Below are positions 1 to 10,947 of a stretch of DNA of 64,000 nucleotides, in pieces. Origin of the DNA: an uncultured Pseudomonadota bacterium (GTDB taxonomy: Bacteria; Pseudomonadota; Gammaproteobacteria; Burkholderiales; SG8-39); contig CAILKO010000055.1 of assembly GCA_903834835.1 (NCBI GenBank), forward strand, positions 1 to 64,000. Direction: 5' to 3'. Numbering within the stretch: the stretch's first letter is position 1; the number at the start of each line of letters is the position of its first letter. The notes beneath the pieces are model-generated. The model searched no databases, was not told where the DNA came from, and was given only the letters and a program-made list of their open reading frames with translations. The translations under genes and the position numbers were made by a program.

Positions 1-18
1 CTGCGGAGTATCGATTGA

Positions 19-1209
<1,191 letters not shown>

Positions 1210-1257
1210 TTCGCGAATCCGGTCAGTGAGTGCCTAAAGAAACAGTCTTGTTTACTA

Positions 1258-3351
1258 CTACTTCCTGCTACTGATCACCGCTTCGGCGACGTTCTTCGGC
1301 GCCTCTGCGTAGTGCTTGAATTCCATCGTGTACGTTGCGCGCCCCTGAGTGAGCGACCGGAGCGTCGTCGAATATCCGAACATCTCCGCCAACGGAACCT
1401 CGGCCTTGATCGTCTTTCCAGCGGCAAGGTCCTCCATGCCCTGGATTACACCTCGCCGGGAAGAAAGATCGCCCATCACATCGCCCATCTTTTCTTCCGG
1501 GGTCTCGACTTCGACCGCCATTATCGGCTCGAGCAGAATCGGGCTGGCCGCCCTCATTCCATCCTTGAACGCGAAAATTGCGGCCATCTTGAACGCGTTT
1601 TCGTTCGAGTCGACCTCGTGATAAGAACCGTAAAACAGTGTGACCTTGGCGTCGACGACCGGATACCCGGCAAGAACGCCATCCTGCAAAGCCTCTTCGA
1701 CACCCTTCTGCACCGCCGGAATGAATTCGCGGGGCACCGCACCGCCTTTGATTGCGTCGACGAACTCGAACCCCTTGCCTGCAGGCTGTGGTTCCAGCCG
1801 GAGTTCCACGTGGCCGTACTGGCCGCGCCCGCCGGACTGCTTGACGAACTTCCCGACCTGCTCGATCGACTTCTTGAATGTCTCTCGATAAGCAACCTGG
1901 GGCTTGCCCACCGAGGCTTCAACGCCGAACTCGCGCTTCATTCGATCGACGATGATTTCCAGGTGAAGCTCGCCCATGCCTGCGATGATGGTTTGCCCCG
2001 ACTCCTCATCCGTGCGCACACGGAAAGAAGGATCTTCCTGCGCCAGCCTGTTGAGCGCGACCCCCATCTTCTCCTGATCGACCTTGGTCTTGGGCTCGAC
2101 CGCCTGGGAAATCACCGGCTCCGGAAATACCATCTTCTCGAGCGTAATCACCTTGTTCAAGTCGCAGATCGTCTCGCCGGTCGTCACGTCCTTCATGCCG
2201 ACTGCGGCCGCGATATCGCCAGCGCGCACCTCTTTGATTTCCTCGCGCTGGTTGGCGTGCATCTGCAACAGACGCCCTACCCGCTCCTTCTTGCCGCGGA
2301 TCGCGTTGTACACCGTGTCGCCCGAGTTCAGGACACCGGAATACACACGAATAAATGTCAACTGGCCGACGTACGGGTCTGTCGCGATCTTGAACGCCAA
2401 ACCCGCAAAGGGTTCAGCATCATCGGCATTGCGCGTAACCTGCTGGCCCCGGTCGTTCTCGCCAGTCACCGGAGGGATATCGATCGGCGACGGCAGATAC
2501 TCGATCACAGCGTCCAGCATCGCCTGCACGCCCTTGTTTTTGAAGGCCGTGCCGCAAAGCATCGGTACGATCTCGTTGTTGATCGTACGCAGGCGGATGC
2601 CGCGCTTGATCTCCTCGACCGTAAGCTCGCCGGATTCGAGGTACTTGTTCATCAGTTCCTCGTTCGCCTCGGCCGCGGCTTCTATCATTTTTTCGCGCCA
2701 TTCCTTACAGGTGTCAACCAGCTCCGCAGGAATTTCGCGCTTGTCAAACTTCATACCCTGGGACGCTTCGTCCCAGTAAATCGCCTGCATGGCGACGAGG
2801 TCGACAACGCCTTGAAAATTCTCTTCAGCCCCGATCGGAACCTGAATGACCACCACATTCGCGCGCAATCGCGACTTCATTTGGTCGTAGACCTTGAAGA
2901 AGTTCGCACCGACGCGGTCCATCTTGTTGACGAACGCCAGCCGCGGCACGCGATACTTGTTTGCCTGCCGCCATACCGTTTCGGACTGCGGTTGCACGCC
3001 GCCGACAGCGCAGTAAACCATGCAGGCGCCGTCCAGCACGCGCATCGAACGCTCCACCTCGATGGTGAAATCGACGTGTCCCGGAGTGTCGATGATATTG
3101 ATGCGGTGCTCGGGGAAGGACGTGTCCATCCCCTTCCAGAAACAGGTCGTCGCCGCGGACGTAATAGTAATGCCGCGCTCCTGCTCCTGTTCCATCCAGT
3201 CCATCGTCGCGGCGCCGTCGTGCACCTCGCCGATCTTGTGGTTCACACCCGTATAGAACAGGATGCGCTCCGTCGTCGTCGTCTTTCCGGCGTCGATATG
3301 CGCGCTGATGCCGATGTTCCGGTAGCGCTCGATTGGTGTCTTGCGTGCCAC
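1258..3351 (-). CDS. fusA: Translation elongation factor EF-G
   Basis: Translocase GTPase that moves tRNA and mRNA through the ribosome after peptide-bond formation and helps in ribosome recycling. It is 697 residues, the normal bacterial length. The N terminus has the P-loop [13 protein letters not shown], then DTPGHVDF and NKMD; domains II-V follow, with the EF-G signature in the [12 protein letters not shown] stretch of domain IV. It sits between rpsG (78 bp upstream) and tuf (48 bp downstream) in the str operon. Nothing unusual is seen. Confidence 0.98.
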   Translation of the reverse strand: MARKTPIERYRNIGISAHIDAGKTTTTERILFYTGVNHKIGEVHDGAATMDWMEQEQERGITITSAATTCFWKGMDTSFPEHRINIIDTPGHVDFTIEVERSMRVLDGACMVYCAVGGVQPQSETVWRQANKYRVPRLAFVNKMDRVGANFFKVYDQMKSRLRANVVVIQVPIGAEENFQGVVDLVAMQAIYWDEASQGMKFDKREIPAELVDTCKEWREKMIEAAAEANEELMNKYLESGELTVEEIKRGIRLRTINNEIVPMLCGTAFKNKGVQAMLDAVIEYLPSPIDIPPVTGENDRGQQVTRNADDAEPFAGLAFKIATDPYVGQLTFIRVYSGVLNSGDTVYNAIRGKKERVGRLLQMHANQREEIKEVRAGDIAAAVGMKDVTTGETICDLNKVITLEKMVFPEPVISQAVEPKTKVDQEKMGVALNRLAQEDPSFRVRTDEESGQTIIAGMGELHLEIIVDRMKREFGVEASVGKPQVAYRETFKKSIEQVGKFVKQSGGRGQYGHVELRLEPQPAGKGFEFVDAIKGGAVPREFIPAVQKGVEEALQDGVLAGYPVVDAKVTLFYGSYHEVDSNENAFKMAAIFAFKDGMRAASPILLEPIMAVEVETPEEKMGDVMGDLSSRRGVIQGMEDLAAGKTIKAEVPLAEMFGYSTTLRSLTQGRATYTMEFKHYAEAPKNVAEAVISSRK

Positions 3352-3429
3352 GACTTGTTTATCCTTTGACTGCTTTGCCTGCGAAATTTACCCTGCGCGC
3401 TCCGTCTGGTTCGGAAGCGCGCCGGACCG

Positions 3430-3900
3430 TCAGAATCTGTAGTGCGAGAACGCCTTGTTCGCTTCAGCCATGCGGTGGACTTCCTCACGCTTCTTCATCG
3501 CGCCGCCACGCCCTTCCGCTGCCTCCTGGAGTTCGCCCGCAAGGCGCACCGTCATCGATTTCTCACCGCGCTTCTGTGCGGCTTCGCGTATCCAGCGCAT
3601 CGCAAGCGCGACGCGACGAACAGGACGTACCTCGACCGGAACCTGATAGTTCGCACCGCCGACTCGGCGGCTTTTGACCTCCACGATCGGCTTGACGTTC
3701 TGTACGGCCTGGCTGAAGACTTCCAGCGGGTCCTTTCCGGACTTCGTCTTGATCGTATCAAGCGCGCCGTAAATGATGCGTTCGGCAACCGACTTCTTGC
3801 CACTGCTCATCAGCACATTGATGAACTTGGTGATCTCGGTGTTGTGGAACTTCGGATCCGGGAGAATCTCCCGCTTCGGTACTTCTCTGCGTCGAGGCAT
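3430..3900 (-). CDS. rpsG: 30S ribosomal protein S7
   Basis: Primary 16S rRNA-binding protein that nucleates assembly of the 30S head and lines the mRNA exit channel. It is 156 residues and starts [16 protein letters not shown], with the conserved stretch [16 protein letters not shown] in the middle and the family C-terminal segment [15 protein letters not shown]. It lies 17 bp after rpsL and ahead of fusA. In E. coli S7 represses its own operon by binding the rpsL-rpsG spacer; the spacer here is very short, so that mechanism cannot be assumed. Confidence 0.97.
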   Translation of the reverse strand: MPRRREVPKREILPDPKFHNTEITKFINVLMSSGKKSVAERIIYGALDTIKTKSGKDPLEVFSQAVQNVKPIVEVKSRRVGGANYQVPVEVRPVRRVALAMRWIREAAQKRGEKSMTVRLAGELQEAAEGRGGAMKKREEVHRMAEANKAFSHYRF

Positions 3901-3917
3901 GTCTGATCAACCCTTCT

Positions 3918-4295
3918 CTAGCCCTGCTTGGCGCGTTTTGCGCCGTACTTGGAGCGGCTCTGCTTCCTGTCCTTGACACCCTGAGTATCAAGCGAGCCGC
4001 GCACGATGTGATAGCGCACGCCCGGTAGATCCTTCACCCGGCCGCCCCGGATGAGTACCACCGAGTGCTCCTGCAGGTTATGTCCCTCGCCGCCGATGTA
4101 TCCGATCACCTCGAATCCATTGGTCAAACGGACTTTCGCGACCTTCCGCAGAGCGGAGTTCGGCTTCTTCGGAGTCGTGGTGTAGACCCGCGTGCAAACC
4201 CCGCGCTTTTGCGGCGAACCCGCTAACGCAGGCACCTTGGACTTCGGCTTCTTGGCGGCGCGCCCGAAGCGCACCAGTTGATTAACCGTTGGCAT
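3918..4295 (-). CDS. rpsL: 30S ribosomal protein S12
   Basis: Decoding-centre protein of the small subunit and first gene of the str operon. It is 125 residues, starts [12 protein letters not shown] and carries the universal [18 protein letters not shown] and [10 protein letters not shown] segments. The lysines of [10 protein letters not shown] and the [13 protein letters not shown] loop, where streptomycin-resistance changes occur in other bacteria, have the wild-type sequence. The 139 bp upstream (4296-4434) hold no gene and should carry the operon promoter. Confidence 0.97.
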   Translation of the reverse strand: MPTVNQLVRFGRAAKKPKSKVPALAGSPQKRGVCTRVYTTTPKKPNSALRKVAKVRLTNGFEVIGYIGGEGHNLQEHSVVLIRGGRVKDLPGVRYHIVRGSLDTQGVKDRKQSRSKYGAKRAKQG

Positions 4296-4434
4296 TTTTC
4301 CCAGTTCCCAGAAACGAACCGGGCGGCCACGAAGCTATTCGCTGCCGCCCAGCAAAAAAGAGGCGGGATTATACGAACGCTTCCTTGAATACGTCAAGGG
4401 CGACGCCCGTCCAGAATCCCCATGCCTCGGTATT

Positions 4435-5031
4435 TCAGCGTGAAATTGGATCCTGCACAGGGTCGGCGACGAATCCAAGGGTCCTTTCGAACGACGATTC
4501 CCGCAGAGGCCGCAGCGGAAGGAATTCGGCTTGCCCCTCGTCGTGAATTTTGCAGCGCAGCAACAACCCTCCGCCGTACGAATCCAGGCCGGCGGCGTCC
4601 TCTCCTGCATTGATCAGCATGTCCGCGAGGAAACGAAGGTCCCGGTCGTCGACCACGCCCGCACCCCGTACCCCACGCAACACCACTGCGCCCGCCTCAT
4701 CGAGCCAGGCTGCGGTGATTCGCCCAGCGCGTTGCCCACAGTGGTCGCGCCAGCCCTCGTCCTCGAACCGAAACACCAGCGGTGTGCGATGCAACCGCAC
4801 ATATACGCGCTGGGGGCCATTTTGGAAATACCAACGACCCTGCGCATCACTCACGTAACCGCTTGCAATATAACGGTTAAACGCCGGATTCGACACGCGC
4901 TGGAAGCGCATCGGGTCATAGGCGTCCCGCAGCAACCAGTTGCCCCGCCCGTCGAGTGCGAGCCAGCCGTATACCGCTGGAATCTCCGGCCAGGGAGGCA
5001 AACCGCGCTTTTGAACCAACGCTGCACTCAC
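4435..5031 (-). CDS. Conserved protein of unknown function
   Basis: A 198-residue soluble protein with no signal peptide or membrane segment. I do not recognise a functional family. The N-terminal half is rich in aromatic residues, with AVYGWLALDGRGNWLLRD and the strongly patterned WYFQNGPQRVYVRL followed by FRFEDEGW, suggesting a beta-rich fold. The start is a GTG whose last two bases plus the next A form the stop of the EAL-domain gene (GTGA overlap), so it is probably translationally coupled to that gene. Its stop lies 139 bp before rpsL, making it the last gene of the long minus-strand run that begins near fmdB. Confidence 0.75.
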   Translation of the reverse strand: MSAALVQKRGLPPWPEIPAVYGWLALDGRGNWLLRDAYDPMRFQRVSNPAFNRYIASGYVSDAQGRWYFQNGPQRVYVRLHRTPLVFRFEDEGWRDHCGQRAGRITAAWLDEAGAVVLRGVRGAGVVDDRDLRFLADMLINAGEDAAGLDSYGGGLLLRCKIHDEGQAEFLPLRPLRESSFERTLGFVADPVQDPISR

Positions 5032-5891
5032 CCCAGCGACAGCGCATCAACGGGTAACGGCTGACAGACGCCAAACCCCTGCGCATAGCCGACTCCCAAC
5101 GCGACAAGTCGTGCAAGGATATCCTGCTCTTCGACGCATTCCGCGATGACCCCCATCCGGATCACCTCACCGACTCGCAGCACCGCACGCAACTTGGTCT
5201 CCGCAGAGGGGTTCGACAGGATCTTTCTGACGATCGAACCGTCAACTTTCACAAAATCCGGGCGCAGTGTCTTGATCGCGTTGAACGACACCGAGCGCTG
5301 TCCGAATCCATCGATCAGGATGGCGGCCCCCACCTTGCGGATTTCCCTTGCAAAATCCTCGGCCGCCTGGGGCCGTAGCAGCGTATCCGATTCATCTATC
5401 TCGAAGATCAGCGCCTTCCCCTCGACACCCGCGCTGCTCAGCAAATTTGCGACATCCCCCGGAAACGTCCGGTCCTCTAAGGTCTGGCTGGCAAGGTTGA
5501 CTGAGAAGCAGGGCAGTTTCACACCCCGCGCCAAGCGGCTGATCGCAGTGCGAACGACCCAGCGGTCCAACTGCGGCATCATCCCGTAGTGCTCGAATAT
5601 CGGGAAAAACTCCCCTGGAGGGAGCAGCGCGCTTTCCTCTTCGCGAAACCGGATCAGCACTTCCGCAAAAGGAAAGGTTTCGCCGCTCTTCAGAGCGCGC
5701 ACGGGCTGGCAGAAAAGCGTGAGCTCATCGTTCTCGAGCGCAGTTCGAAGGCGCACGACAGGATCGTCCCAGCCCGCGAACTCGCTGTCCATGCGGGCGA
5801 AGAATTCGTTGTCAATGATCTGATCCGGGATGGCCCTATCCTCCTGAAGCCGGGATCGCCCCGGTCCTGTGCATCGGTTCCATGTGTGCAT
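5028..5891 (-). CDS. EAL-domain protein, probable degenerate cyclic-di-GMP phosphodiesterase
   Basis: A stand-alone EAL domain, the fold that hydrolyses or senses c-di-GMP. Visible family positions are the EVLIR version of the EAL signature, the Asn in FSVNLASQ, the Glu in LIFEIDE, the Lys-Asp in FVKVDGS, the Glu in AECVEE and the Gln in AQGFGVCQPLP. The metal-binding DDFG loop reads IDGFG, so one of the two aspartates is missing and activity is doubtful. The start is uncertain: ATG codons at 5930, 5891 and 5792 all lack a clear Shine-Dalgarno, while a perfect AGGAGG at 5845-5840 sits 8 nt before an in-frame ATC at 5831. The gene follows clsB and overlaps the next gene by GTGA. Confidence 0.85.
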   Translation of the reverse strand: MHTWNRCTGPGRSRLQEDRAIPDQIIDNEFFARMDSEFAGWDDPVVRLRTALENDELTLFCQPVRALKSGETFPFAEVLIRFREEESALLPPGEFFPIFEHYGMMPQLDRWVVRTAISRLARGVKLPCFSVNLASQTLEDRTFPGDVANLLSSAGVEGKALIFEIDESDTLLRPQAAEDFAREIRKVGAAILIDGFGQRSVSFNAIKTLRPDFVKVDGSIVRKILSNPSAETKLRAVLRVGEVIRMGVIAECVEEQDILARLVALGVGYAQGFGVCQPLPVDALSLG

Positions 5892-5947
5892 TCTAGGGCG
5901 AACCACCCGGCCGCGATCCAATCCCGCCATACAACACGCGCCGGATA

Positions 5948-7144
5948 TTAGTGGTCGGGTTCGAGCCCGACGAAGCTGGTCAGCCCCCGGGCCAGCCCCG
6001 AGCTCACCCAGATCAACACTTTCTGGTGCCAGGGAATGTTTCGCCACTGTGTCATGGGCATTGGTCTGGCACCCGAATGCAGTGCTGCCATCAGGCTGGC
6101 GTGAAGCTCGTGTGCGAAGGCCGCATCATCCACGAAGAGGTTGGCCTCCCGTGCGAGCAGCAGGCTGAAAGGATCGATATTGGATGACCCGATACTCACG
6201 CTTGCTCGGTCGAAAACCGCAACTTTCGCATGAAGAAAACTGAGGTGATACTCGTGGATCTCGATCCCCGCCTGAAGCAGCGCGCCATAGAGTGCTCGCG
6301 TAGCATAGTGCAGCAACGCGTACTCGGCGCGCCCCTGCAGCAACAGAACGACTCGCGTACCCCGGGCGCGCGCATCGAACAATGCCCTGCGGAAACGCCT
6401 GCCGGGCAGGAAATACGCGCATGCAATCACCACCTCCTCCCGAGCATTCGCGATACATCTCAGCAGTTCGTTCTCAACATCGCGCCGGTGCCCGACGCTG
6501 TCACGAACGAGCAACCGGACCCGGCCCGCACGCCTTGGCACGCGAGCGAAAGCGCGCAAGGAAATTTCTTCTATGCGAGTCTCGAACCCCGTGGGTCTGC
6601 CAACGTTAGCGAGCAACACGAGAAACCAGAGCCTTGATGCCACAGCCCTGACGTCTGCGGCGACGACGCCAGCCACCCGCACTGCGTAGTCAAAGCGCGG
6701 CGGAAGCTGACCCGATCCGTCGAAGTCGTCTATGACGTTAATTCCGCCGACAAACGCGATCGTCGAATCGATCACTGCGAGTTTGCGATGCATCCGTCGC
6801 AGGCGTGCCCGGGACCGCATCCACAGGCCACGCTCCGGCCGGAAGACCTGCAACCGGACTCCGCTCTCGCGAAAAGCCCGGCGCAGGCGCTCCGGGAAGC
6901 CGCGCGACCCGAATCCGTCTATCAGGACATGGACCCTAGCTCCCCTTGCCGCGGCCCTGCACAGCGCGGCAGCCACGAGGCTCCCGGTCTGGTCCGACTC
7001 GAAAATATAAGTTTCGAGAAAAACTTCCTCCCGTGCCGAATCAAGTGCAGCCACCAGCGCAGGAAAATACTCCTCCCCGTTCCTAAGCAGATCGAGACGA
7101 TTGCCATCGACCAGATGCACGGCTGACGCGTCGCCGGCGATCAT
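5948..7144 (-). CDS. clsB: Cardiolipin synthase ClsB-type phospholipase D protein
   Basis: Phospholipase-D superfamily enzyme that probably condenses phospholipids to cardiolipin at the inner membrane. The 398 residues contain two HKD motifs: HRKLAVID with His119 and HAKVAVFD with His305, each followed by the expected Gly-Gly/Gly-Ser and Asn-x-Asp positions (GGINVID, GSSNIDP). Unlike ClsA it has no pair of N-terminal transmembrane helices, which fits ClsB. Its ATG overlaps the stop of the preceding endonuclease-family gene (ATGA), so the two are coupled. The order nudB-EEP protein-clsB next to aspS is common in betaproteobacteria. Confidence 0.9.
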   Translation of the reverse strand: MIAGDASAVHLVDGNRLDLLRNGEEYFPALVAALDSAREEVFLETYIFESDQTGSLVAAALCRAAARGARVHVLIDGFGSRGFPERLRRAFRESGVRLQVFRPERGLWMRSRARLRRMHRKLAVIDSTIAFVGGINVIDDFDGSGQLPPRFDYAVRVAGVVAADVRAVASRLWFLVLLANVGRPTGFETRIEEISLRAFARVPRRAGRVRLLVRDSVGHRRDVENELLRCIANAREEVVIACAYFLPGRRFRRALFDARARGTRVVLLLQGRAEYALLHYATRALYGALLQAGIEIHEYHLSFLHAKVAVFDRASVSIGSSNIDPFSLLLAREANLFVDDAAFAHELHASLMAALHSGARPMPMTQWRNIPWHQKVLIWVSSGLARGLTSFVGLEPDH

Positions 7145-7917
7145 GCCGGGTCGCAGCCCAGTTCCGTACTGAGCACCACGTGATCAGAAAGCAGAGACCA
7201 TGGCAGTCCGCGGTGCGCATGCGACCGCAGAACGGAAAATCCTCGGACGTATATCCGGTCCAGCCGGAGCAACGGAAAGAGACTGGGGAAGGTACGTGCC
7301 GGGCGCCCCGTAACCGAAAAGTGAACTTCCCTTACCCCGAGCGCGTCCCCGAGGTAGCGCCCCGCCCTGTGCCGCCAGTCGTTGAAATCACCGGCAATGA
7401 TCACCGGCTCCGCTGCCGGCACACGGCTCTCGACCATCTCCACGATCGCACGCAACTGCCGTTGTCTCCCGCCCTCATGCAGCGAGAGGTGGGCACAGAT
7501 GCAGTGAAGGACCCGATCCCACCCCGGAATCCTCAGGGCACAGTAGAGCAATCCACGGCTCTCGAAACGGTGATTCGAGACGTCGTAGTTGGCACATGCC
7601 ACGATGGGATGTTTGGAAAGCAGCGCGTTACCGTGATGTCCTTGCCCGTACTCGGCATTGCGGCCGTAAGCATGCTGCCAACCGCCCTCGGCGAGAAATT
7701 CGTACTGGGGCTGAGAGGGGCAGTCCGCGAACCGCGCAGCGTGGCGCCGGTTCGTACCCTGGACTTCCTGCAGGAACACGATGTCCGCATCCAGCGCGCG
7801 AAGGCCTTCTCTCAGATCGTGGATCACGAGCCGCCGGTTGAACTGGGACAGCCCCTTGTGAATATTGAGTGTCGCTACACGCAGCGTCGCCGAGCGCCCG
7901 AGGACGGATGCCGTCAT
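7141..7917 (-). CDS. Endonuclease/exonuclease/phosphatase family protein
   Basis: Metal-dependent phosphoesterase fold of the DNase I/ExoIII/sphingomyelinase type, 258 residues. Motifs in order are ATLNIHKG (Asn), FLQEVQG (metal Glu), CAHLSLHEGGRQRQ, AGDFNDW (catalytic Asp-x-Asn), RLDRIYVRG and SDHVVLS (catalytic Asp-His). The ATG at 7917 overlaps the nudB stop as ATGA; a longer in-frame reading upstream lies inside nudB and is rejected. Its stop overlaps the clsB start. The substrate cannot be read from sequence; the constant link to clsB suggests a phospholipid or membrane role, which is inference. Confidence 0.9.
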   Translation of the reverse strand: MTASVLGRSATLRVATLNIHKGLSQFNRRLVIHDLREGLRALDADIVFLQEVQGTNRRHAARFADCPSQPQYEFLAEGGWQHAYGRNAEYGQGHHGNALLSKHPIVACANYDVSNHRFESRGLLYCALRIPGWDRVLHCICAHLSLHEGGRQRQLRAIVEMVESRVPAAEPVIIAGDFNDWRHRAGRYLGDALGVREVHFSVTGRPARTFPSLFPLLRLDRIYVRGFSVLRSHAHRGLPWSLLSDHVVLSTELGCDPA

Positions 7918-8396
7918 GACCGCATCCGCGCTGGATTCCCGCCCGAAGTACCTAGGCTCAGACGTGCTGGCAGCGCGAGTATTGCGTCCCTGTTGGTCCA
8001 GGAAAAGCACCGCGCCGCAGCCTCCTCCCAGGGCAGCCACAGAAACGCAGTATGCTCCTCGGGCGCCAGGCGCACAGGCACGGCCTGATCCAGCACCAGG
8101 CTGAATACGTGCTCGACGTTGTATCGCACCCCGGGCGCGTAACGATGGCGCCAGACCTCAAAAATCTCGAACGTGTTGGACGATTCCCAGTCTGTCAGTG
8201 CGTCCGGCCCCGCATTGATGCCGGTTTCCTCCCGCAACTCGCGTGCGGCCGCTTCAAGAGGCGGTTCGCCGACTGCATCAAGCGCGCCCGTGACCGACTG
8301 CCAGTAGCCGGGGAATCGCGCCCGTTCGATCAGCAGGACCTGCAGATCGCGCGTATGAACCACAACGAGGACCGATACCGGAATCTTGTATCGCAT
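7914..8396 (-). CDS. nudB: Dihydroneopterin triphosphate pyrophosphatase (Nudix)
   Basis: Nudix hydrolase predicted to remove pyrophosphate from dihydroneopterin triphosphate in folate synthesis. The 160-residue protein begins MRYKIPVSVLVVV and has a full Nudix box: Gly at GALDAVGE, then AARELREETGI with the metal-binding glutamates. The ATG at 8396 is chosen because GGGGCGAGG lies just upstream; a GTG at 8414 is the alternative. It lies 50 bp after aspS, the usual neighbour of nudB in proteobacteria, and its TGA overlaps the next start. Confidence 0.9.
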   Translation of the reverse strand: MRYKIPVSVLVVVHTRDLQVLLIERARFPGYWQSVTGALDAVGEPPLEAAARELREETGINAGPDALTDWESSNTFEIFEVWRHRYAPGVRYNVEHVFSLVLDQAVPVRLAPEEHTAFLWLPWEEAAARCFSWTNRDAILALPARLSLGTSGGNPARMRS

Positions 8397-8446
8397 ACCC
8401 TCGCCCCTGCGCACGCCTCAGCCGGTCGCCAGGCGTGTGCGACGCA

Positions 8447-10219
8447 TCACGCCTTCCCCGTTTCGCGCAGCCGCAATCCGAGCTCGCGCAACTGCCGTTC
8501 GTCCACAGGACTCGGCGCCTGAGTGAGCAGGCACTGGGCGCGCTGTGTCTTCGGGAAAGCGATGACATCGCGTATGGAATCCACCCCGGCCATCATTGTT
8601 ACGAGCCGGTCCAACCCGAAGGCCATACCGCCATGCGGCGGAGCGCCGTAGCGCAGATTGTCCAGCAGAAAGCCGAATTTCGACCGTGCTTCCTCTTCGG
8701 AAATACCGAGCGCACCGAAGACCTTCTGCTGAACTTCGGCGCGGTGGATACGAACCGAGCCGCCACCGATCTCGGACCCGTTCAACACCATGTCATAGCC
8801 TTTCGAGATCGCCTTGCCCGGGTCCGAAGCGAGGAAGTCCTCATGGCCATCCTTCGGCGCCGTGAAGGGATGGTGCATCGCACTCCATCGCTTCTCGCCC
8901 TCGTCCCACTCGAACATCGGAAAGTCGACCACCCAGAGCGGCTTCCAGCCGGGTTTCGCCATTCCCTTGTCATGACCCAGGCGGGTTCGCAGAGCCCCGA
9001 GCGCATCATTCACGATTTTGGCGCGATCCGCGCCAAAGAAGATCAGGTCGCCATCGGTCGCGCCCGTCCGCTGCAAAAGTGCTTCCAGGGATTCCGGCGT
9101 CAAAAACTTGACGATCGGCGACTGGAGCCCTGCCGGGACGTTGTGCCGATCATTTACTTTGATATAGGCAAGCCCCTTCGCGCCGTAGATCGAGACAAAG
9201 GCGGTGTAGTCATCAATCTCCTTGCGACTGAGATCCGCCCCAGGTACACGCAACGCCGCCACGCGCCCGTCCGGAAGGTCCGCCGCCGCCCGGAAAACCT
9301 TGAAATCCACGGTTTTCATCAGGTCGGTCAGATCGATCAGCTCCAGCGGGATCCGCAGGTCAGGCTTGTCCGAACCAAAGCGTGCCATCGCCTCTGCGTA
9401 GGTCATGCGCGGAAACGGATCATCCAGCTCGACCCCCAGGACATCGCTGAAAACGTCGCGTATGAGCCTTTCCATCAGGTTCTGAATCGAACGCTCGTCC
9501 ATGAACGAGGTTTCAATATCGACCTGTGTGAATTCAGGCTGGCGATCCGCGCGCAGGTCCTCGTCCCGGAAGCACTTCACAATCTGGTAGTAGCGATCGA
9601 ATCCAGCAACCATCAGCAGCTGCTTGAAAAGCTGCGGCGACTGCGGCAAAGCGAAGAACTCGCCCGGATGTACCCTCGACGGCACCAGATAATCGCGTGC
9701 TCCCTCTGGCGTGGAGCGGGTGAGCATCGGCGTCTCGATATCGATGAATCCAAGACTGTCCAGGTGATTACGAACCGCCATGGCAACCCGGTATCTCAGG
9801 CGCAGGTTCTTCTGCATTACGTCTCGGCGCAGGTCCAGGACCCGGTGCTGAAGCCGCGTGTTTTCGGAGAGATTGTCATCGTCGAGCTGAAACGGCGGAG
9901 TTACGGCCGTGTTCAGAATCTCGACTTCGTGCGCGAGAATCTCGATCTCGCCCGAGCGGATGTCCGGGTTCGCGGTGCCCTGCGGCCTCCTGCGCACCCT
10001 CCCCGTTATACGGAGCACGAACTCACCCCGAACCTTCTCCGCAGTGCCGAACGCATCCGCGCGGTCCGGATCGCAGACCACCTGGGCCAAGCCTTCACGA
10101 TCACGAAGATCGATGAAGATCACGCCGCCATGGTCCCGGCGCCGATGCGCCCAGCCGCAGAGCGTTACGGTCTGATCGACAAGCGCGGCAGAAAGCTCGC
10201 CGCAGTAGTGTGTGCGCAT
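8447..10219 (-). CDS. aspS: Aspartyl-tRNA synthetase, probably non-discriminating
   Basis: Class II synthetase that charges tRNA-Asp, 590 residues as in other bacteria. An N-terminal OB-fold anticodon-binding domain ([19 protein letters not shown]) is followed by the class II core with [16 protein letters not shown] (motif 2), the bacterial GAD insertion (about residues 300-420) and the motif 3 region [10 protein letters not shown]. His30 and the Gly near 81 match the positions that in Pseudomonas aeruginosa give a non-discriminating enzyme that also charges tRNA-Asn; this would require a GatCAB amidotransferase elsewhere. It is 17 bp downstream of the DUF502 gene. Confidence 0.97.
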   Translation of the reverse strand: MRTHYCGELSAALVDQTVTLCGWAHRRRDHGGVIFIDLRDREGLAQVVCDPDRADAFGTAEKVRGEFVLRITGRVRRRPQGTANPDIRSGEIEILAHEVEILNTAVTPPFQLDDDNLSENTRLQHRVLDLRRDVMQKNLRLRYRVAMAVRNHLDSLGFIDIETPMLTRSTPEGARDYLVPSRVHPGEFFALPQSPQLFKQLLMVAGFDRYYQIVKCFRDEDLRADRQPEFTQVDIETSFMDERSIQNLMERLIRDVFSDVLGVELDDPFPRMTYAEAMARFGSDKPDLRIPLELIDLTDLMKTVDFKVFRAAADLPDGRVAALRVPGADLSRKEIDDYTAFVSIYGAKGLAYIKVNDRHNVPAGLQSPIVKFLTPESLEALLQRTGATDGDLIFFGADRAKIVNDALGALRTRLGHDKGMAKPGWKPLWVVDFPMFEWDEGEKRWSAMHHPFTAPKDGHEDFLASDPGKAISKGYDMVLNGSEIGGGSVRIHRAEVQQKVFGALGISEEEARSKFGFLLDNLRYGAPPHGGMAFGLDRLVTMMAGVDSIRDVIAFPKTQRAQCLLTQAPSPVDERQLRELGLRLRETGKA

Positions 10220-10236
10220 AGAATTTCCAGAAAGAA

Positions 10237-10854
10237 TCAGAGCGGGATGGACGGCTTCGCGGGTTTGGTCTGAGGCGCAACCAGGCCCATGGATATGATG
10301 TACTTGAGAGCCTCATCCACGCTCATATCGAGCTCGATGATGTCCGATCGCCGAACCATCACGAAGTAGCCGCCCGTGGGGTTCGGCGTGGTCGGGACAT
10401 AGACGCTGACGAAGTCGCCCTGCAGATGATTGACGACATCGCCACCGGGAACGCCCGTCTGGAACCCGATGGTCCACATCCCTTCGTGAGGCCACTGGAC
10501 CAGAAGCGCCTTGCGAAACGCCTGTCCGCCAGAAGAGAAAAGCGTGTCTGAAACCTGCTTGACGCTGGAATAGATCGACGAAACAAACGGAATGCGGTGC
10601 AGCAAGTAGTGCCAGACTCGCACCAGGCGCGCACCGATGATGTTGGCCGAAAGCACTCCCGTGGCAAACACGATCACCGCCGTGAGGACGACGCCCATCC
10701 CCGGTACATGGACGCCCAGCATGCTCTCCGAGCGCCACTCCGCCGGCACCAGCAACAGTGTCTGGTCCAGCGTCTCGACGACCAGCTTCAGCACCCAGAT
10801 CGTGATGACGAGCGGAATCCAGATCAGCAAGCCGGTTATGACGTATTTCTTCAC
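10237..10854 (-). CDS. DUF502 family membrane protein
   Basis: A 205-residue inner-membrane protein with two predicted transmembrane segments: residues about 5-25 ([19 protein letters not shown]) and about 52-72 ([19 protein letters not shown]). Then comes a soluble domain with the DUF502 hallmarks [16 protein letters not shown] and [17 protein letters not shown]. The family is widespread and its function is not established; in plants a homologue acts at the plasma membrane in trafficking. It is located between fmdB and aspS, the usual betaproteobacterial arrangement, and is probably co-transcribed with aspS. Confidence 0.9.
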   Translation of the reverse strand: MKKYVITGLLIWIPLVITIWVLKLVVETLDQTLLLVPAEWRSESMLGVHVPGMGVVLTAVIVFATGVLSANIIGARLVRVWHYLLHRIPFVSSIYSSVKQVSDTLFSSGGQAFRKALLVQWPHEGMWTIGFQTGVPGGDVVNHLQGDFVSVYVPTTPNPTGGYFVMVRRSDIIELDMSVDEALKYIISMGLVAPQTKPAKPSIPL

Positions 10855-10947
10855 TGGGTTCGGGCTCCGAGAACCGGGAGACCGTCTGGGCGTGGAAAGA
10901 TTCGATTATATCGGACGGCCCGTCTCGATCACTCGCGACGCACCCGG

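Noticed and set aside
8435-10273. 612-codon plus-strand open frame
   Set aside because: Mirror frame of aspS; composition is Arg/His-rich and no motif is visible.
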